Source: Pisolithus tinctorius
Taxonomy: Eukaryota > Basidiomycota > Agaricomycetes > Boletales > Pisolithaceae
NCBI GenBank assembly: GCA_024663395.1
Contig: JANFAH010000035.1
Coordinates: forward strand, 186,001-250,000
Direction: 5' to 3'
DNA length: 64,000 nucleotides
The notes beneath the pieces were generated by a model. The model did no database searches. It was not told the origin of the DNA and saw only the letters and a program-made list of their open reading frames with translations. This document shows positions 1-11,982 of this stretch, in pieces. How positions within the stretch are numbered: position 1 is the stretch's first letter; every line of letters starts with the position of its first letter. The translations under genes were made by a program, and so were the position numbers.

Positions 1-2543
1 TTATATGTTGGAATATCTTGCAAAAGCGTGCGGCAAGTGAGAATACTGCGTTCTGCATCCCGTCTGCTCGTCAACACAGTCTTGTGAATGATGTCCGGGA
101 GGCGGAGGCGAGCATAGCGTCGTTGGCGGAAAAACTGCAAAACAACCCAAAAGCGAAGGTAGACTCTGTTGGGGAAAAGGGGGCTTTACGATTATTTCGG
201 GAATTGAATGTGATCTGTCATTCGTTGCCAGGCAGCGATGGGTACAAGTTGTGCTGGCGCAATGAAATTCGGTCTTTGACGCGGTGTCTTGGTACACCTG
301 CATTTTTTCTTACTTTGAATCTGCATGATGTTACTAATGTTCTAGTCGCCCATTATGGGGGTATGGATGTCTCTCAGTGGCGCCAGCTGAGTGCATACGA
401 GCGTGCTGTTTTTGTTGCGTCCCATGCAGGTGCCACTGTGAAGGCTTTTGATGTCATCATCCGCGGCTTTATAGACATCGTCATTAAGTTTAACAACGGG
501 ATTGGATTATTTGGAAAGTGCACAGGGTACTATGGAACAGTGGAAGCCCAAGGACGAGGAACACTCCACTGCCATTTGTTACTGTGGGTGGATGGTCATC
601 TGAATCCTGAACGCTTGCATCAGTTGATGATGACGAATGAGGAATTCAAATCTTTGCTTTTTTGCTGGTTAGAGGATGTTATTAAGTGTGAGCTTCCTGG
701 GAGCTCACCTGACAGCATGGACACTACAGATACATCTCCTGCAAAGCCTGTTTGGCGGGATGATGAACCAGATCCTCGTCTACAACTGCCACCTCAAATT
801 GTACAGATGGACGAGGGTGTTTTTGATGATGCTTTTCATGAATTTGTCCAGCGCCTCACTATAGAATGTAATTGGCACGAACACACACCTACATGCTTTA
901 AACATCTTCGTCCCGGAGAGGAACCCAGTGATGACAATTGTTGAATGCAAATCGATGGGACAGTTCATGCCCAGTCCTATGTTGATCCGGAAACGCAGTC
1001 TATTCTCCTTCGACGGCATCATCTGCATATAAACAATTATAATGATATTATATTGTTTCTTCTGCAATGTAACATGGACGTTAAGTTCATCAGTTCAGGT
1101 GCTGTTGCGAAGGCGTTGACTTACTATGTCAGTGATTACATTACCAAAAACGATCTTCAGGTCCATGTCGGTCTTCAAGCTATTCATGCCGCTATTGATA
1201 ACCACTGCAGACAGTTCATGAATGATGTCGAGTCTTCATCATCCATGTGTGAGAGGAATTTGCTGACCAAGGCAGTTAATGCCATGATGGGGAGGAGAGA
1301 AGTCTCCCATCAACAGGTTATGAGCTATCTCGTTGGGGGCGGAGATTATTATACTGGGCATACTTACCATACGGCTTGCTTTTATGAGTTCATAGATATA
1401 AGTATTGCACAAGAGGCTCACGTTGATGGTGATTGTGCATGCAGTGGATCGTCCTCCACTGATTGTCCAGGTTACATTTGTGGCTCTACATGTACAGCAC
1501 ATGCATCTGATGGTTCACTGTCAGTTGTGTCCGAGACTCAGGACTACTTATTGCGACCTACCATTGCTCCTTTCGATAGCATGTCCCTATGGCAATTTCT
1601 GGAGCAAACTGAGAAAGTGAAACACACATTGAGCAAGAGTGAGGGAACTCATACCGTTCCCTCTGGTGATGGGGATGAATCTTCGATGCCTGCTGCTGAA
1701 CATCCAGCATACTCACGTAGATTTCGCGCTTCCTTCATGGACCATACTCATCCCCAGTACGAATCGCATGAGCTTTGCATCCGCAATATGTTCGTTGTGC
1801 CTGTTTTGATAGGAGATTCCATACCATTGCCATGGAGATTGGATTCTCGCATGGAAGAGTTCAGCTGCGCTATGTTACTTCTCTTCCGGCTGTGGCGTAA
1901 GCCCTCCAACTTGCTGCAGAATTACACCTGCTGGATGGAAGCTTTTGACACTTTCCAGTTCTCAGAGACCTCTTCTCGCCTGATATCCAACTTCCTAATC
2001 AAATTAGAATGTAAGGATGCAAAGGATACCATGCATGACGAATATAACTCCAAGTCGTTATGTGCGAAGACGTCTGCAAGCTTTCATGTGCCACATTCCA
2101 GTGAAGTTGATATTGAATTGTTGAGAGAGGCACTTATCCTGGATTCTGACTTGGACCTCACACTGGACGCCAACGCGCAGTCATTGGCTTGTGAAGATTA
2201 CAGTAACTCTGCGACACCTGCGATACCGCAGGATGAGATGGACATTATCACAATGTCGCACGTACTTCATGACCACGACCGAGGTGGCAGGCAAGGCTCT
2301 GTAAGCCATGGTCACGTCATGGAGGTTTCTGTCAATATTGAGGATCAAATTTCACTTCATAACACTTACATGAATTCCCAGCGAAAATGGAAACATCCCG
2401 ACAAAGCTTGCGAGGTGAACCTTACTGACAACTGCCATGGAAATCGGAAACATCCACGCACTGGAAAGCTACTCTCCTGCCATTTTGGTTACCGCACTGC
2501 AATCTCAACAATTCCTTCCAGAGTCCATCATGGAGATAACTAA
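1..2543 (+). pseudogene. Helitron Rep (HUH nuclease) domain, broken
   Basis: Rep nuclease half of a Helitron transposase, which in intact elements nicks and joins single-stranded DNA. The frame is open from the window edge. Seen: a Helitron-like N-terminal region with RNEIRSL and FFLTLN blocks, then the HUH motif GRGTLHCHLLLW at about 555-590. After an in-frame TGA (942-944) the same frame resumes with the catalytic-tyrosine block ALTYYVSDYITK around 1113-1150, which has two tyrosines. The frame then runs to a TAA at 2541. Homology leaves this frame near 2430 and continues in the next one, so at least one nonsense and one frameshift mutation separate it from a working protein. Domain identity is secure. 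The exact N-terminus lies outside the window. Confidence 0.85.
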
Positions 2544-4065
2544 TGGAGAGACCTTTCTGTCGCATATGATCACCAAGTGGTCTTTACAACACAATACAGA
2601 GCAGAGACGTGCCTTTACGATTGTGGTCGAACACATGCTGTGGAACGACCCGGAACAAATGTTAATGTTCCTTATGGGTCTCAGGGGCTCCAGCAAGAGT
2701 CACGTCATACAAGTGATTGTCGATGCCTTTGAGCAGCTCGGTCGGTCCCACGAAATCCTGTTGAGCATGCCAACGGGTAGTGCTGCTTGTCTTATTAACA
2801 GATACACCATTCATGCCCTCATGCTTATGAATACCCATTCCCTGATGAAAGAAAGAAAATGGCAGAACAACGATGTTTGAAACATTGATATGGATGAATT
2901 ACAGGACATATGGCGAGATGTCACATATTTAGTTTTGGACGAGGTTTCGATGGTATTGGCAGAGATGCTATCCGATATTGCAAATTGAATCAGTCTCGCA
3001 AAAGCTGGAGAGCACACTAAAAAGGACATACCTTTCGGGGGCATCAATGTCATCTTTGCTGGCAATATGGCACAACTTCGTCTGGTGAATGGTACTGCGT
3101 TGTATTCCCACACTGTGATTAACAACTTATCGAAATGCATGTTTGAAACTGTGAAAAGTCAACGGTGACTGTTCAGTGCGTTCCTGTGGAGATCGTTGAC
3201 TCATGTTGTACAACTGATTCAAAACAAATGGGCTAAAGCGGATCCAACATTTGTTGAGATGCTTGGGTGGATAAGAATAGGTTCCACCACCACTACAATG
3301 TCCAGCACACCTTCTGATTGGCACCGCTTGCAACTAAGACTTCTTCTGGAATTATATAGAACCTGTAAAGATCAGTTCTTGCAGTTTTCTGACACCCCAA
3401 TCATTTTTGGCAAACGTCAACTGCGTGACTGCTGGAATGAAGAAATGGCAAGGTCCTTTGCTCTTAAATCCGATGTTCTGCTTCAGTACTATTATGCTGA
3501 ACACTTCTGTGATGCACAATGCCTCAAGGGTGAAGAGGATGATCGATTGGCATTGGTCCGACCGAAGGAATCTAAAGATTACCTGGGTCATCTCCCCTTA
3601 TTCCCTGGGATGCCTGTATTTATCACGGAGAATCTTTCAGTCACTGGGAAAGTTGTAAATGGTGCCCATGGTACCATGCGTGACATCGTCTTTGGTACTG
3701 TGGATGATAAACGCATCATTCATTGCATGTACATTGCCATTCTGGCATCCACACTACAGTTACCAGGTGAGGAGGCACACATCGTCGCTGTGTTTCCACA
3801 ACCATGTATGTTTTCCTATTTTTCTGAACATGCAGGCAAATTCCACATTACACATCAACAGGTACCTATAGTCCTGGGGTGGGCCTTTACTGATTACAAG
3901 GCACAGGGAACAACTCTTGACAAAATCATTGTCGATTTGGCTAGCGCTAGGGGTGTGCAACACGCCTATGTCATGCTATCCTGGGCTCGTTCTCTGTCCG
4001 GCCTCACTATATTACGATCGTTCTTGCCCCAACACGCACTCGGGCATCTGCAGCATGATCTCTGA
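2437..4065 (+). pseudogene. Helitron PIF1-type helicase domain, broken
   Basis: Helicase half of the Helitron protein (superfamily 1B, PIF1/RRM3 type). Seen in order: a degenerate Walker A at about 2674-2706 (GLRGSSKSH, the usual second glycine changed), Walker B LVLDEVSM at about 2929-2953, the GGINVIFAGNMAQL block (motif III, normally GDxxQL) at about 3040-3075, and the C-terminal motifs GWAFTDYKAQGTTLDK and YVMLSWARS at about 3877-3996. Three in-frame TGA codons (2878, 2986, 3166) interrupt it. At the last two the neighbouring residues (IAN*ISLAKAG, KSQR*LFSAF) suit an arginine. Motif III GD has become GN, so the ATPase would be dead even without the stops. Confidence 0.85.
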
Positions 4066-7000
4066 AACGAGTTAAACTGATATGTCACTTGGTGATATAC
4101 ATCTGGGAAACAGCTACGCGACGTGGCTGTTAACAGCTCTTTCACACTTGAGTGAGCCTTCTCATTGGCCAACAAGTGTCTTAGCAAGTCTTACGACAAG
4201 TCACTTCCAAACAGAGGCAGGTATAACCTGCTCACTCCCTTGGGTAGTTTTGCAGATGTAGCTTATCAGTTATTAACTAGATTCATATGTCATGTTGACT
4301 GTCAAGCAGAAAAAGAAGTCTATGAATCTATGTGGTCTATGAGGATTGTAGCCAAGAAATTACATGAAGTGAAGGGAACGAGGACGGAATTAAATTATCT
4401 ATAGGTTACAGGGGTGATGTCCCTGACAGGATCAACATGGAATGACGATGCACTAATTGCGAAGATGAAGGAGCATCCAGCTCATGCATGTTTGAGTCAG
4501 ATGGGAAGACATCAGGAAGGCCCTCGGTGACCTTGTCGGTTTGCATGTGTCTAATTTCTGTAGGGGAGGGTGCCAATGATGACGTCTCTGTAGGCTGTAG
4601 GGAATCTATGGCAGTTATTCGTGGGGAGAGGGTGATGCAAATACATGCCTGTGAGGGACATGCAGATTGGAGATGCATGATTTGTTTGCAAGACAAGAAA
4701 ATGCGTAAGTGAGTCCGCATAGCATGGGTTCACACAATGATGAGATCGAATTCAGCGTCGATCTCGATGAAATCCCCCCAGGATAGTAAGACTTCGTGAC
4801 TTGGCACAATATTTCCATCCTGGCTCATCTCCAGGATTTCAAGAGGTCTGTTCCATTGCCAAGGGTACTCAGGAAGTCGTTGAACATGTGTGTTTTGAGG
4901 TGCTACAATATGTGTCGGGGTGGCAACTTGATCTTGAGCCTCCTGCAGCTGAAAAGGATGTTCGAGGATCTCTGTGAGAACAAAGAAACAGAAAGGGAAA
5001 CAGAGGGGATGGGTAGACCTGCAATACCTTTGTGAGAACTTTTCTTTGCATGTGAAGATGGTGCTGGAATTGAATAGATGGAAGTGGGATTTTCAGAACA
5101 CGGCTGGCAAAGGTTGCAGTGAGGTTTAAGTGATCCAGTTGATTTCGCCAAGCGGTTGGGTTTCCCATGCTACTAATGGATAGGCTCTGTACAGCATTTG
5201 CTGTCCTCGCACAGTCTCTGCAGGCAGGAATGTCATTAGTCATGAAGAGGGAAAGATCAAGATGTACCCGTTCCAATTCCCAAAGTTGCTGATGCAGAAT
5301 CTATTGAGGAAGCCATAGATGTGCACCGACATGGGGTATAACGCATCACATGGCTCTGGCATGGGCAATGTTTTATATACGAGTAGGTGAGCATGTCTTT
5401 GGTCCGGGGGGCTTGGATGACGGGTCATGGCCGCCCATTCAATCATATTGCAGAGGGAGGTGGGGAAGCATTCCCATTGTTGGAGCAGGTGAATGGATCC
5501 ATGGCTCTGGATGATGGTTTGTAAATCATCAGCCCATAGGTCGGCGCCCAGTAAGTGACCTGGAGACGGTAAGAAGGACATGGAGGGGAATGACTCTGTA
5601 CAGGGTGAATTGACCATTTCTGCACCATTTTTTAAGTCAATGGGCAGTGGGCTATGATTCATCCAGGAAATAGGAGATACAGGGTGGCGTCTGATATGAA
5701 AAAAACTAACATGATGCACCCCTTATGACAACAACATCCCCTCTGCATGAACCTGCCTCTGGTGACCAACCCTCATTCAGCAAACCTGACTCTTCATCCA
5801 CCCTGTCAACCAACACTCTGCCCAGCTCACACACGTCTGTTCCAGCGGCATCCACCTCGTCACAAACAACTCCTTCAAGTAACACCCAGCTTCCATCCAC
5901 TATGATCCAAGGCACTATAGGTGCTGTAAGACCTATACCAGACTCCCGTCTTTTCGATCCCGACTGCATATCAACTTGTCCCAAGTTGCTACTAAAGTAA
6001 GCTGAAAATGTTGTTCCCCTTCAATAACTAACCACGGGTCCCTCCCTTGCCAAGGCAAATAAAATTACTTTCCATGTACTCCAACCAAGATGCCAATACC
6101 TTTGCACTTGGACAAATCTTACCCAGCGCAATGTGGGGCACAACAGACCCTTATGAAGACTGCAGTAAAATACTCTGCAACCCAAGCACAAACGAACCAG
6201 TCAACATCTGGATCCTCAGTCACATCACCAGCACATGGTTCATGAAAAGCGGGGCCCCTGACAACCAATGTGCTGTCACAATACTTACTCTGTCTTCAAA
6301 CCTTGGACAATATGTGAATCTCCTCCTGTCCAAATTCTCCAAGCCCTCCCTGTGTACATGCTCCCCAATTCATATCACAAAACAAGCCTTGAAATACTTC
6401 CTTATCTTCTACAGCCGTAAATGAGTATGATTGCGGGCTCGTCTGTGCTGTCCATTGGCAAAGCCCCCAAAATGGTGGAAATGTAGGCTAATTTCCATAC
6501 TACCCTCCACCCTCTTTCATCTCAATTGTAGCCCGTTCTCTTCAACTCGATCTACGATGCTCGAGAAATACTGAAAAGTAAAAGTACAATGAAAAAACTG
6601 GACATTTCATACCTCAAGAAGCGTGCACTTGTCCTGCTTGAAACACACTTCACCCACTATCGTCAAAAAGATGTAAATGGCTGATGGACTATTTCAAAGG
6701 CTCAGTTTGAACTCCAAGCCATCTACCTCCTTCAAGATCCTTGTCTTCCCAACCCTGACCAAGAAAAAGAAAGTGGTGTAGAAATTGCAGGACTCGCTAT
6801 TTAACTGTCAGTACCGTCTCCTTTGTATCCTTCACTTGTCAACCCCTCTGGCTACTCCGTCATCATCCACTCCCACTTCATCATCATTAGATGACCCTCT
6901 CCTTTTTTACAATATATAAATATAACTCTGACGCCCAACACCCCCTCCCCCTCCATCGCATATGATGCCCAACGTCCTGGCATTCTTTCTGTCCATGCCT

Positions 7001-7641
7001 GAAAATAGCAGACAATGCCTTATATGTTTTCAGCGTCTTAACAGCAACATTGAAGTACTTCACCAGAACTACCTTTTCCCCAACGTCTCCTTCCCTTACG
7101 AAAGTGATGTTTCCGTCAACAATGTGCATTTCTGCATCATTTTTGACCGCTATCGCCATCAGCACAACCGCTCACAAGTGTCCTACTTGTTTGTACACCT
7201 CAGTAACAACGGAGATCCTATGGACATCTGGCCTGAAAACGATATGGACACCATCCTCAAGGCACTTATCCTGTACCCTCCATCCTTTCCTGCACTGATG
7301 ATGTCGTTTGACACATCCCCAGATTGAACAACCTACTTCCATGTCTAGATTCCCACATCCACAGTGCCGTCCCCAATTAGTAGACATCATTGCATGGCAG
7401 ACGATCTTCCCCTTCTTAACACACCCCAAATATGTAGTGCATAGAATAGATTGCATCATAGATTGTGCCCCCCTCCCTCCCCCTGAGTGCTCATGCAAAT
7501 ACACCATCTATTTTCAATGCTCACTTCTCCATGTGCACAATCCAGCTCATCCCCTGCCTCTATTGTATGCCCAGACCACGACATCATTCACTATAAAGAG
7601 TAAAGTGAAACACTACAGCATGATCTCTGTCCTACGCGACA
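4066..7641. other. 3.6 kb without a supportable gene
   Basis: Only weak open frames are present. On the minus strand 5719-5240 and 5276-4869 overlap in different frames and could be one decayed gene with a frameshift near 5270. On the plus strand 5725-6000 (Ser/Thr/Pro-rich), 6047-6424 and 6962-7327 are possible exons or relics. None contains a domain I recognise. CpG content is intermediate, consistent with old repeat debris next to the Helitron. Its 3' end may lie in the first part of this stretch. Confidence 0.4.
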
Positions 7642-8574
7642 ATGGCATCGCAAACCCCCCTAAACACAGAATTCCCCCTCTTCACCAACACCGACCTCCT
7701 GCAACTTGTCCTTGAGTATTGCGACATGAGGGATCTAATAACATTCGCTGCCACATCGACCACAAACGCTAAACGCGTCCGTTGGTACTTAAGGCACCAG
7801 CTCGACGTCATCTGTACCTCATTCTTCCCCACCTCTGACCATCTCACCAACATTCTCTCTGCCTGCAACGCGGTGGTCTCAGGATCAGCTGCTCTGCGTA
7901 TGGTCCTTCCCGCCCATGCCTGTCATTGGCCATCGTCTGACCTCGACATATATGTTCCACTTCACAGCCACAAGCAACTCTACAACCTTCTACAAAAAAA
8001 CCATTACAACATCATTCGCAATGGAAAACCCAACATACAGCACTACTCCACATCCTCCATTTTCACCGTCACCACCTTCGGTAATGGCCAATCACTAATC
8101 GATGTCATCATCTCCAAAACCATGTCAGCCCTATCACCCATTTTCCAATTCTATTCCACTGCCATCATGAACTTCTTCTCTGCAGACTCCCTATACTGCA
8201 CATATCCTAGCCTCACCCTGCATCACTGTGCTATGATCAATATGTCCAGCCTCTGTCAACACACCTTCTCCCCAACTCACATCCAAGCACTGCTAAAGTA
8301 CAAATCTCGCGGGTTCTGTATAATCTCCTGCGACGAAACTAACTACCTGCCTTTCGCCTGCCGGACCCAAATCCGATCTCTGAATGATCGGGGGTGGTTG
8401 TCAATCGACTTCGCCACAGTTCCACATCGTGGCACAGGCCCATTGGCGACATTCTACCATTTAGGCATCGTTGACACCGTCTGGACACTCGGGGGACAAG
8501 TCTGTGGCTCAACCTCATTATGTGTGCCCCCCATCCTCCACATCATCGAAGATTGCTTGTACATCATCCTCTGA
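7642..8574 (+). CDS. F-box-like plus nucleotidyltransferase-fold protein
   Basis: Single-exon protein of 310 aa starting at ATGGCATCG. Residues about 12-50 (FTNTDLLQLVLEYCDMRDL, then a run of arginines and KRVRWYLR) look like a short F-box. Residues about 75-150 carry the pattern of the polymerase-beta nucleotidyltransferase superfamily: VSGSAALRM, then SSDLDIYVP 15-20 residues later (hGS..DxD), then a possible third acidic residue in SLIDVIIS. The C-terminal half has scattered Cys/His and no domain I can name. I recall similar F-box/NTase-like genes as expanded families in Agaricomycetes, but cannot check this here. If real, it could be an SCF adaptor with an active or inactive NTase module; this is inference. 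Codon use and the intact frame suggest a live gene. Confidence 0.6.
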   Translation: MASQTPLNTEFPLFTNTDLLQLVLEYCDMRDLITFAATSTTNAKRVRWYLRHQLDVICTSFFPTSDHLTNILSACNAVVSGSAALRMVLPAHACHWPSSDLDIYVPLHSHKQLYNLLQKNHYNIIRNGKPNIQHYSTSSIFTVTTFGNGQSLIDVIISKTMSALSPIFQFYSTAIMNFFSADSLYCTYPSLTLHHCAMINMSSLCQHTFSPTHIQALLKYKSRGFCIISCDETNYLPFACRTQIRSLNDRGWLSIDFATVPHRGTGPLATFYHLGIVDTVWTLGGQVCGSTSLCVPPILHIIEDCLYIIL

Positions 8575-9098
8575 GCATCAAAGAAGTCACTCATAAACAA
8601 CAGTTATCTCATCTACCAACCCACATAGAAAACATAAACACGTGCCCCATAGACCTTTCCATTCGACATCCCCCCCCCCTCACAGTACTACTCACCCGAT
8701 AGACCGTATATTTGGACTTGCACTCCTTGGACTCGCACTTGCTCGATAGAATCACCTGTAGAGTTGCTTGTAAATGTAAATAACTACATCACGTGCTTTT
8801 CCCAAATGCGTCCAGGAGCACCCGGAGGGCTTTGGTATTATGCAATAGATGGTACATCAGGCGACGATTGCATTCATATACTCATCGACCACCATGGTAA
8901 AGACAAACTGCAGGTGATTTTTCTAGCACGGAATAGCCCAGGGTGGGGCGCTGAGAAGTACACTTATTATACAGCCTCGACGTCTCCGTCTCTACGAGCG
9001 ATCTCGTTGCAGCGCGAGCTGAACTGACACGGCTGCAGAACCGCGAGCGGGAGTTACTGGAAGAGCTCCGCAGTGTCCGTACTGCTGCCCAGGCGCAG

Positions 9099-10589
9099 AT
9101 GGACAGGATTAACGGTTTCGTCAAGCGTAGACTCCCAGCGCCAATTACCCGTCTTCCACTCTCAGTGCTCTCGGATATCATTCATCGTACGATCTGTAAC
9201 ACCCACCCCGTGTCGGACGCGCATCGTTGCACTAAGAGGGAGCTGGCTAGCGTATCGCGTTGCTGGAGAGACGCTATCCTCAACTGCCCAAAACTCTGGA
9301 CTACCATCGTGATTGGTCCTTCATGGTCTGCTCCCCTCGTCATAGCGCACGTCAAAAGAAGTGGAGAGTGCCCTCTAGATATTATCATAACCAAGTGGAA
9401 CTCTATGAATCAATCTTCACGACTCAAACAACTCCTAGGCGCTACTGTCACTTGCGGATATCGATGGCGCAGTCTTGTTATTCGAGAGAATAATGCAACC
9501 CTTCTCTTTGAAAACATCCAGTACATGATGTTCCCTGCCCTGAAACGTGTTGAGATCTCGGGAACACAGTTCTCCAGCTTCAGCTGTCCACTCTTTCTTA
9601 CTTCCCATTATGCTCCCGCTCTCGAGCAGATGAAACTCTTAAAAGGAAGCTCTATTGACCGAGTTCCAAATGTTACCAATCTCCGATCTGTCTATTTATA
9701 CCTGGACGACGAGAAAGGAATGTCGGGGTCACTGCTGTTGAGCTCGTTGCTCCCAATCCAGCAATTGTCCGAGCTTGGCCTTTCTGGAACTAGCGACGAA
9801 TGGCCGGATGCCGAGAGCATTTGCTTACCTGTCCTTACGTCTCTAACACTCACTCTCTCTGACCCATGGCCAGCGTTGGGAGCTTTGGTTACTCCCGGTC
9901 TTCTTTCTCTAGCATGTTCAGAACCCAAGATCAGTACACAAACCATGCGCAGGCGTGGGTGTCCCTGGGCACATGCCTTCCGAGATTTCCCCAAGAAGTT
10001 CGCAACTGTTCAGCGTCTTTGCCTTTCTGATTCGACCAGTATCTTCTCTACACCTCCGGAAACTACGGCACTAGGCGCGCAGGCAGTATGCGCCGCGTGC
10101 CCCGGGGTACGCCGTGCGGAGCTGCCTGCCAATATGATGGATGTCTTCTTTGTCAAAGACAATGCTCCTGCGGACCTCTGGCAAGACCTTAGGGGTTTGA
10201 CTTTTAGAGGTCTTACAACTGGGACAATCCCTCGTGAATTTGTACGGTGGCTCGTCGCACGAGAGTCTAATCACAAGCATCTACTACAAGTTACATTCAG
10301 TGAATTTAAAACGACAGACAGCCCGGATGCTAGCGGTTTTTGGCCGGGTTCCCTGTATGAACAACTGCATAGTCATTGTAAATTGAAGCTGAAAGGAATT
10401 CCACTGAAGGCCACTCTGAACATGGATTCGTTGATGGTACATATTCATGTGGCTGCGGGATCTTGGGACTCATCTCTTCATGAACAGGATACCCGAGGTA
10501 CATCCAGTGTCTATGATTCTCCGGGGATGGTCAAAACCAGGTACTTGTGGTGTTGTCACTGTTATGACTCGGCCAGGAGTAAGATATAA
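9099..10589 (+). CDS. F-box-like protein, Agaricomycete coiled-coil type
   Basis: The frame encodes 496 aa from the ATG at 9099, but it stays open upstream to 8955. There it encodes a heptad-like coiled coil (AELTRLQNRERELLEEL) of the kind that normally precedes the F-box in these proteins. A good 3' splice site (TTATACAG, ending 8974) suggests the true start is in a small upstream exon, so 9099 is a minimum start. The F-box core is APITRLPLSVLSDIIHRTICN, followed by ASVSRCWRDAILNCPKLWTTIVI, the usual VCRRWR..A...P.LW pattern. The remainder is a leucine-rich-like region without clear repeats. Expected role: substrate receptor of an SCF ubiquitin ligase. The target is unknown. The frame ends at TAA 10587-10589; a late intron cannot be excluded. 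Confidence 0.65.
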   Translation: MDRINGFVKRRLPAPITRLPLSVLSDIIHRTICNTHPVSDAHRCTKRELASVSRCWRDAILNCPKLWTTIVIGPSWSAPLVIAHVKRSGECPLDIIITKWNSMNQSSRLKQLLGATVTCGYRWRSLVIRENNATLLFENIQYMMFPALKRVEISGTQFSSFSCPLFLTSHYAPALEQMKLLKGSSIDRVPNVTNLRSVYLYLDDEKGMSGSLLLSSLLPIQQLSELGLSGTSDEWPDAESICLPVLTSLTLTLSDPWPALGALVTPGLLSLACSEPKISTQTMRRRGCPWAHAFRDFPKKFATVQRLCLSDSTSIFSTPPETTALGAQAVCAACPGVRRAELPANMMDVFFVKDNAPADLWQDLRGLTFRGLTTGTIPREFVRWLVARESNHKHLLQVTFSEFKTTDSPDASGFWPGSLYEQLHSHCKLKLKGIPLKATLNMDSLMVHIHVAAGSWDSSLHEQDTRGTSSVYDSPGMVKTRYLWCCHCYDSARSKI

Positions 10590-11982
10590 GCAAGGGATTC
10601 TAGTTGCATATACTTTTTCATCCTCAGTAATGACTCTTTTCGTAGTGAAAGTGTACTTTGTTCCTGCATCCGTAGACTGAATTGCTGATCTCATGTTCGA
10701 GTTAAGATCCAAGGGAGCTTGATTGATGTGTGATATGCAACGGACTGAGAGATACAAATGAACGGAGGAAGTCATTAGCAGTATGAAGGAGGTTGAAGAA
10801 ATCCGCTATAAAATGCCGGAAAGCCCCATGTCATTGATGTCGATGCAGGACGGAGTTGGGGAAGTCACCACAGAGCCACATTCAAAATTCTGCTGGCTAT
10901 GTCCGGAGGATATGCGTACAAGGAGTACGTGTCCCGGGGATTTGCTAGAATAGAATATACGATATACAATCCAATAGTCGCTGTGGCCTCTAGTTTCGCT
11001 TGGTCAGTACAATCAAAAGCCGTTGCTCGTTCCATGGCGTGCAAGTAGTGTCGTGATACATATCTAAAAGTCCGTCGGTAAGCCCCCCCCCCCGCTGATG
11101 GGTCCTACCCGGTGTCTACGCAGGGCTGCCAGCACAAGCACGGAAAAGTGGTCGCTCCTGAAGATGCAACTTTCCGAGAAATAGGGACTCGCATCATTAA
11201 GTAGCAATGACATACCTCGCATTGACCTCGCAGCCAAGAATAGCCGGAGCATCGCTGCATGTTCTTGTGACTCGTGAGAGGAGCAGCATAAGTGCAGCGC
11301 AGTGCTTCTTCAAGAATGATTTTCTCTGACGGATCCGTGATGGAATTCCAAGAGGCGCGCGGCGAAGGTACATACGTACCCTAACGGAGACGGAGAGTAT
11401 GGGAACCGCGAGACGCAGATGGGGTGAAATTACGCATGCTACCCCAGATTTCGAACGACACAAGTGATAGACGCACCGGCACATAATGGCAGTCAACACC
11501 AGCCCCGAATCTATGTTTCTCGTTTCATGATTACATCGTCAGGGCCGTGTTGGAGAGCCTCGAAGGCCGAGAGGTTGTGGTGCTGATCAAGCTTGGGGTG
11601 GTAGGAGGATTCGCCAAGTCCTATTGTTGTTCCGTGCTGCGTTCGTGAACAGAGCGACAAAGACTTCAAGGTACGCAGGAACCGGCTGGGATGTGTCCTG
11701 TGAACTCTCTATTGTCGAACTTACCACTGTTGTCGGCAAGTGTAGATGACGATGAAGTTGTATGTTCGGAGTATTGTTTCTGTCACCCCCAACCTCATTT
11801 CCCTTTACACCATCTACGTACATACCATCCAACCCAAAAAAAGTCTTGTAAATAAGAGATGTGGGTAGTTTGCCTATGCACTCGTTGTCATTATCGCATC
11901 CGGTAGCGACAGATGACATGACCGTACAACGAAACGAGCCCGAATGAGGAATAGAGGTGAATGAAGGAATGTGTAAGTGCGA
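10590..11982. other. Intergenic, no gene seen
   Basis: Short open frames only (for example minus 11499-11197 and 11919-11587) with no recognisable domain and no consistent splice structure. The final part, next to 11983, must contain the 3' UTR and polyadenylation signals of the minus-strand eIF2A gene. A run of ten C at about 11085-11094 is the only notable simple repeat. Confidence 0.5.

Larger units (their letters stand above)
1..4065 (+). mobile_element. Decayed Helitron, 5' part outside window
   Basis: Rolling-circle transposon. The window opens inside its single long Rep/helicase gene, so the 5' terminus is not visible. The Rep part (frame of position 3) and the PIF1-like helicase part (frame of position 1) follow one another in the order usual for Helitrons. 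They are now out of frame with each other near 2430-2450. Internal TGA codons lie at 942, 2878, 2986 and 3166. I could not identify the 3' hairpin/CTRR end after 4065. The element is an inactive relic, but its domains are clearly recognisable. Confidence 0.88.
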
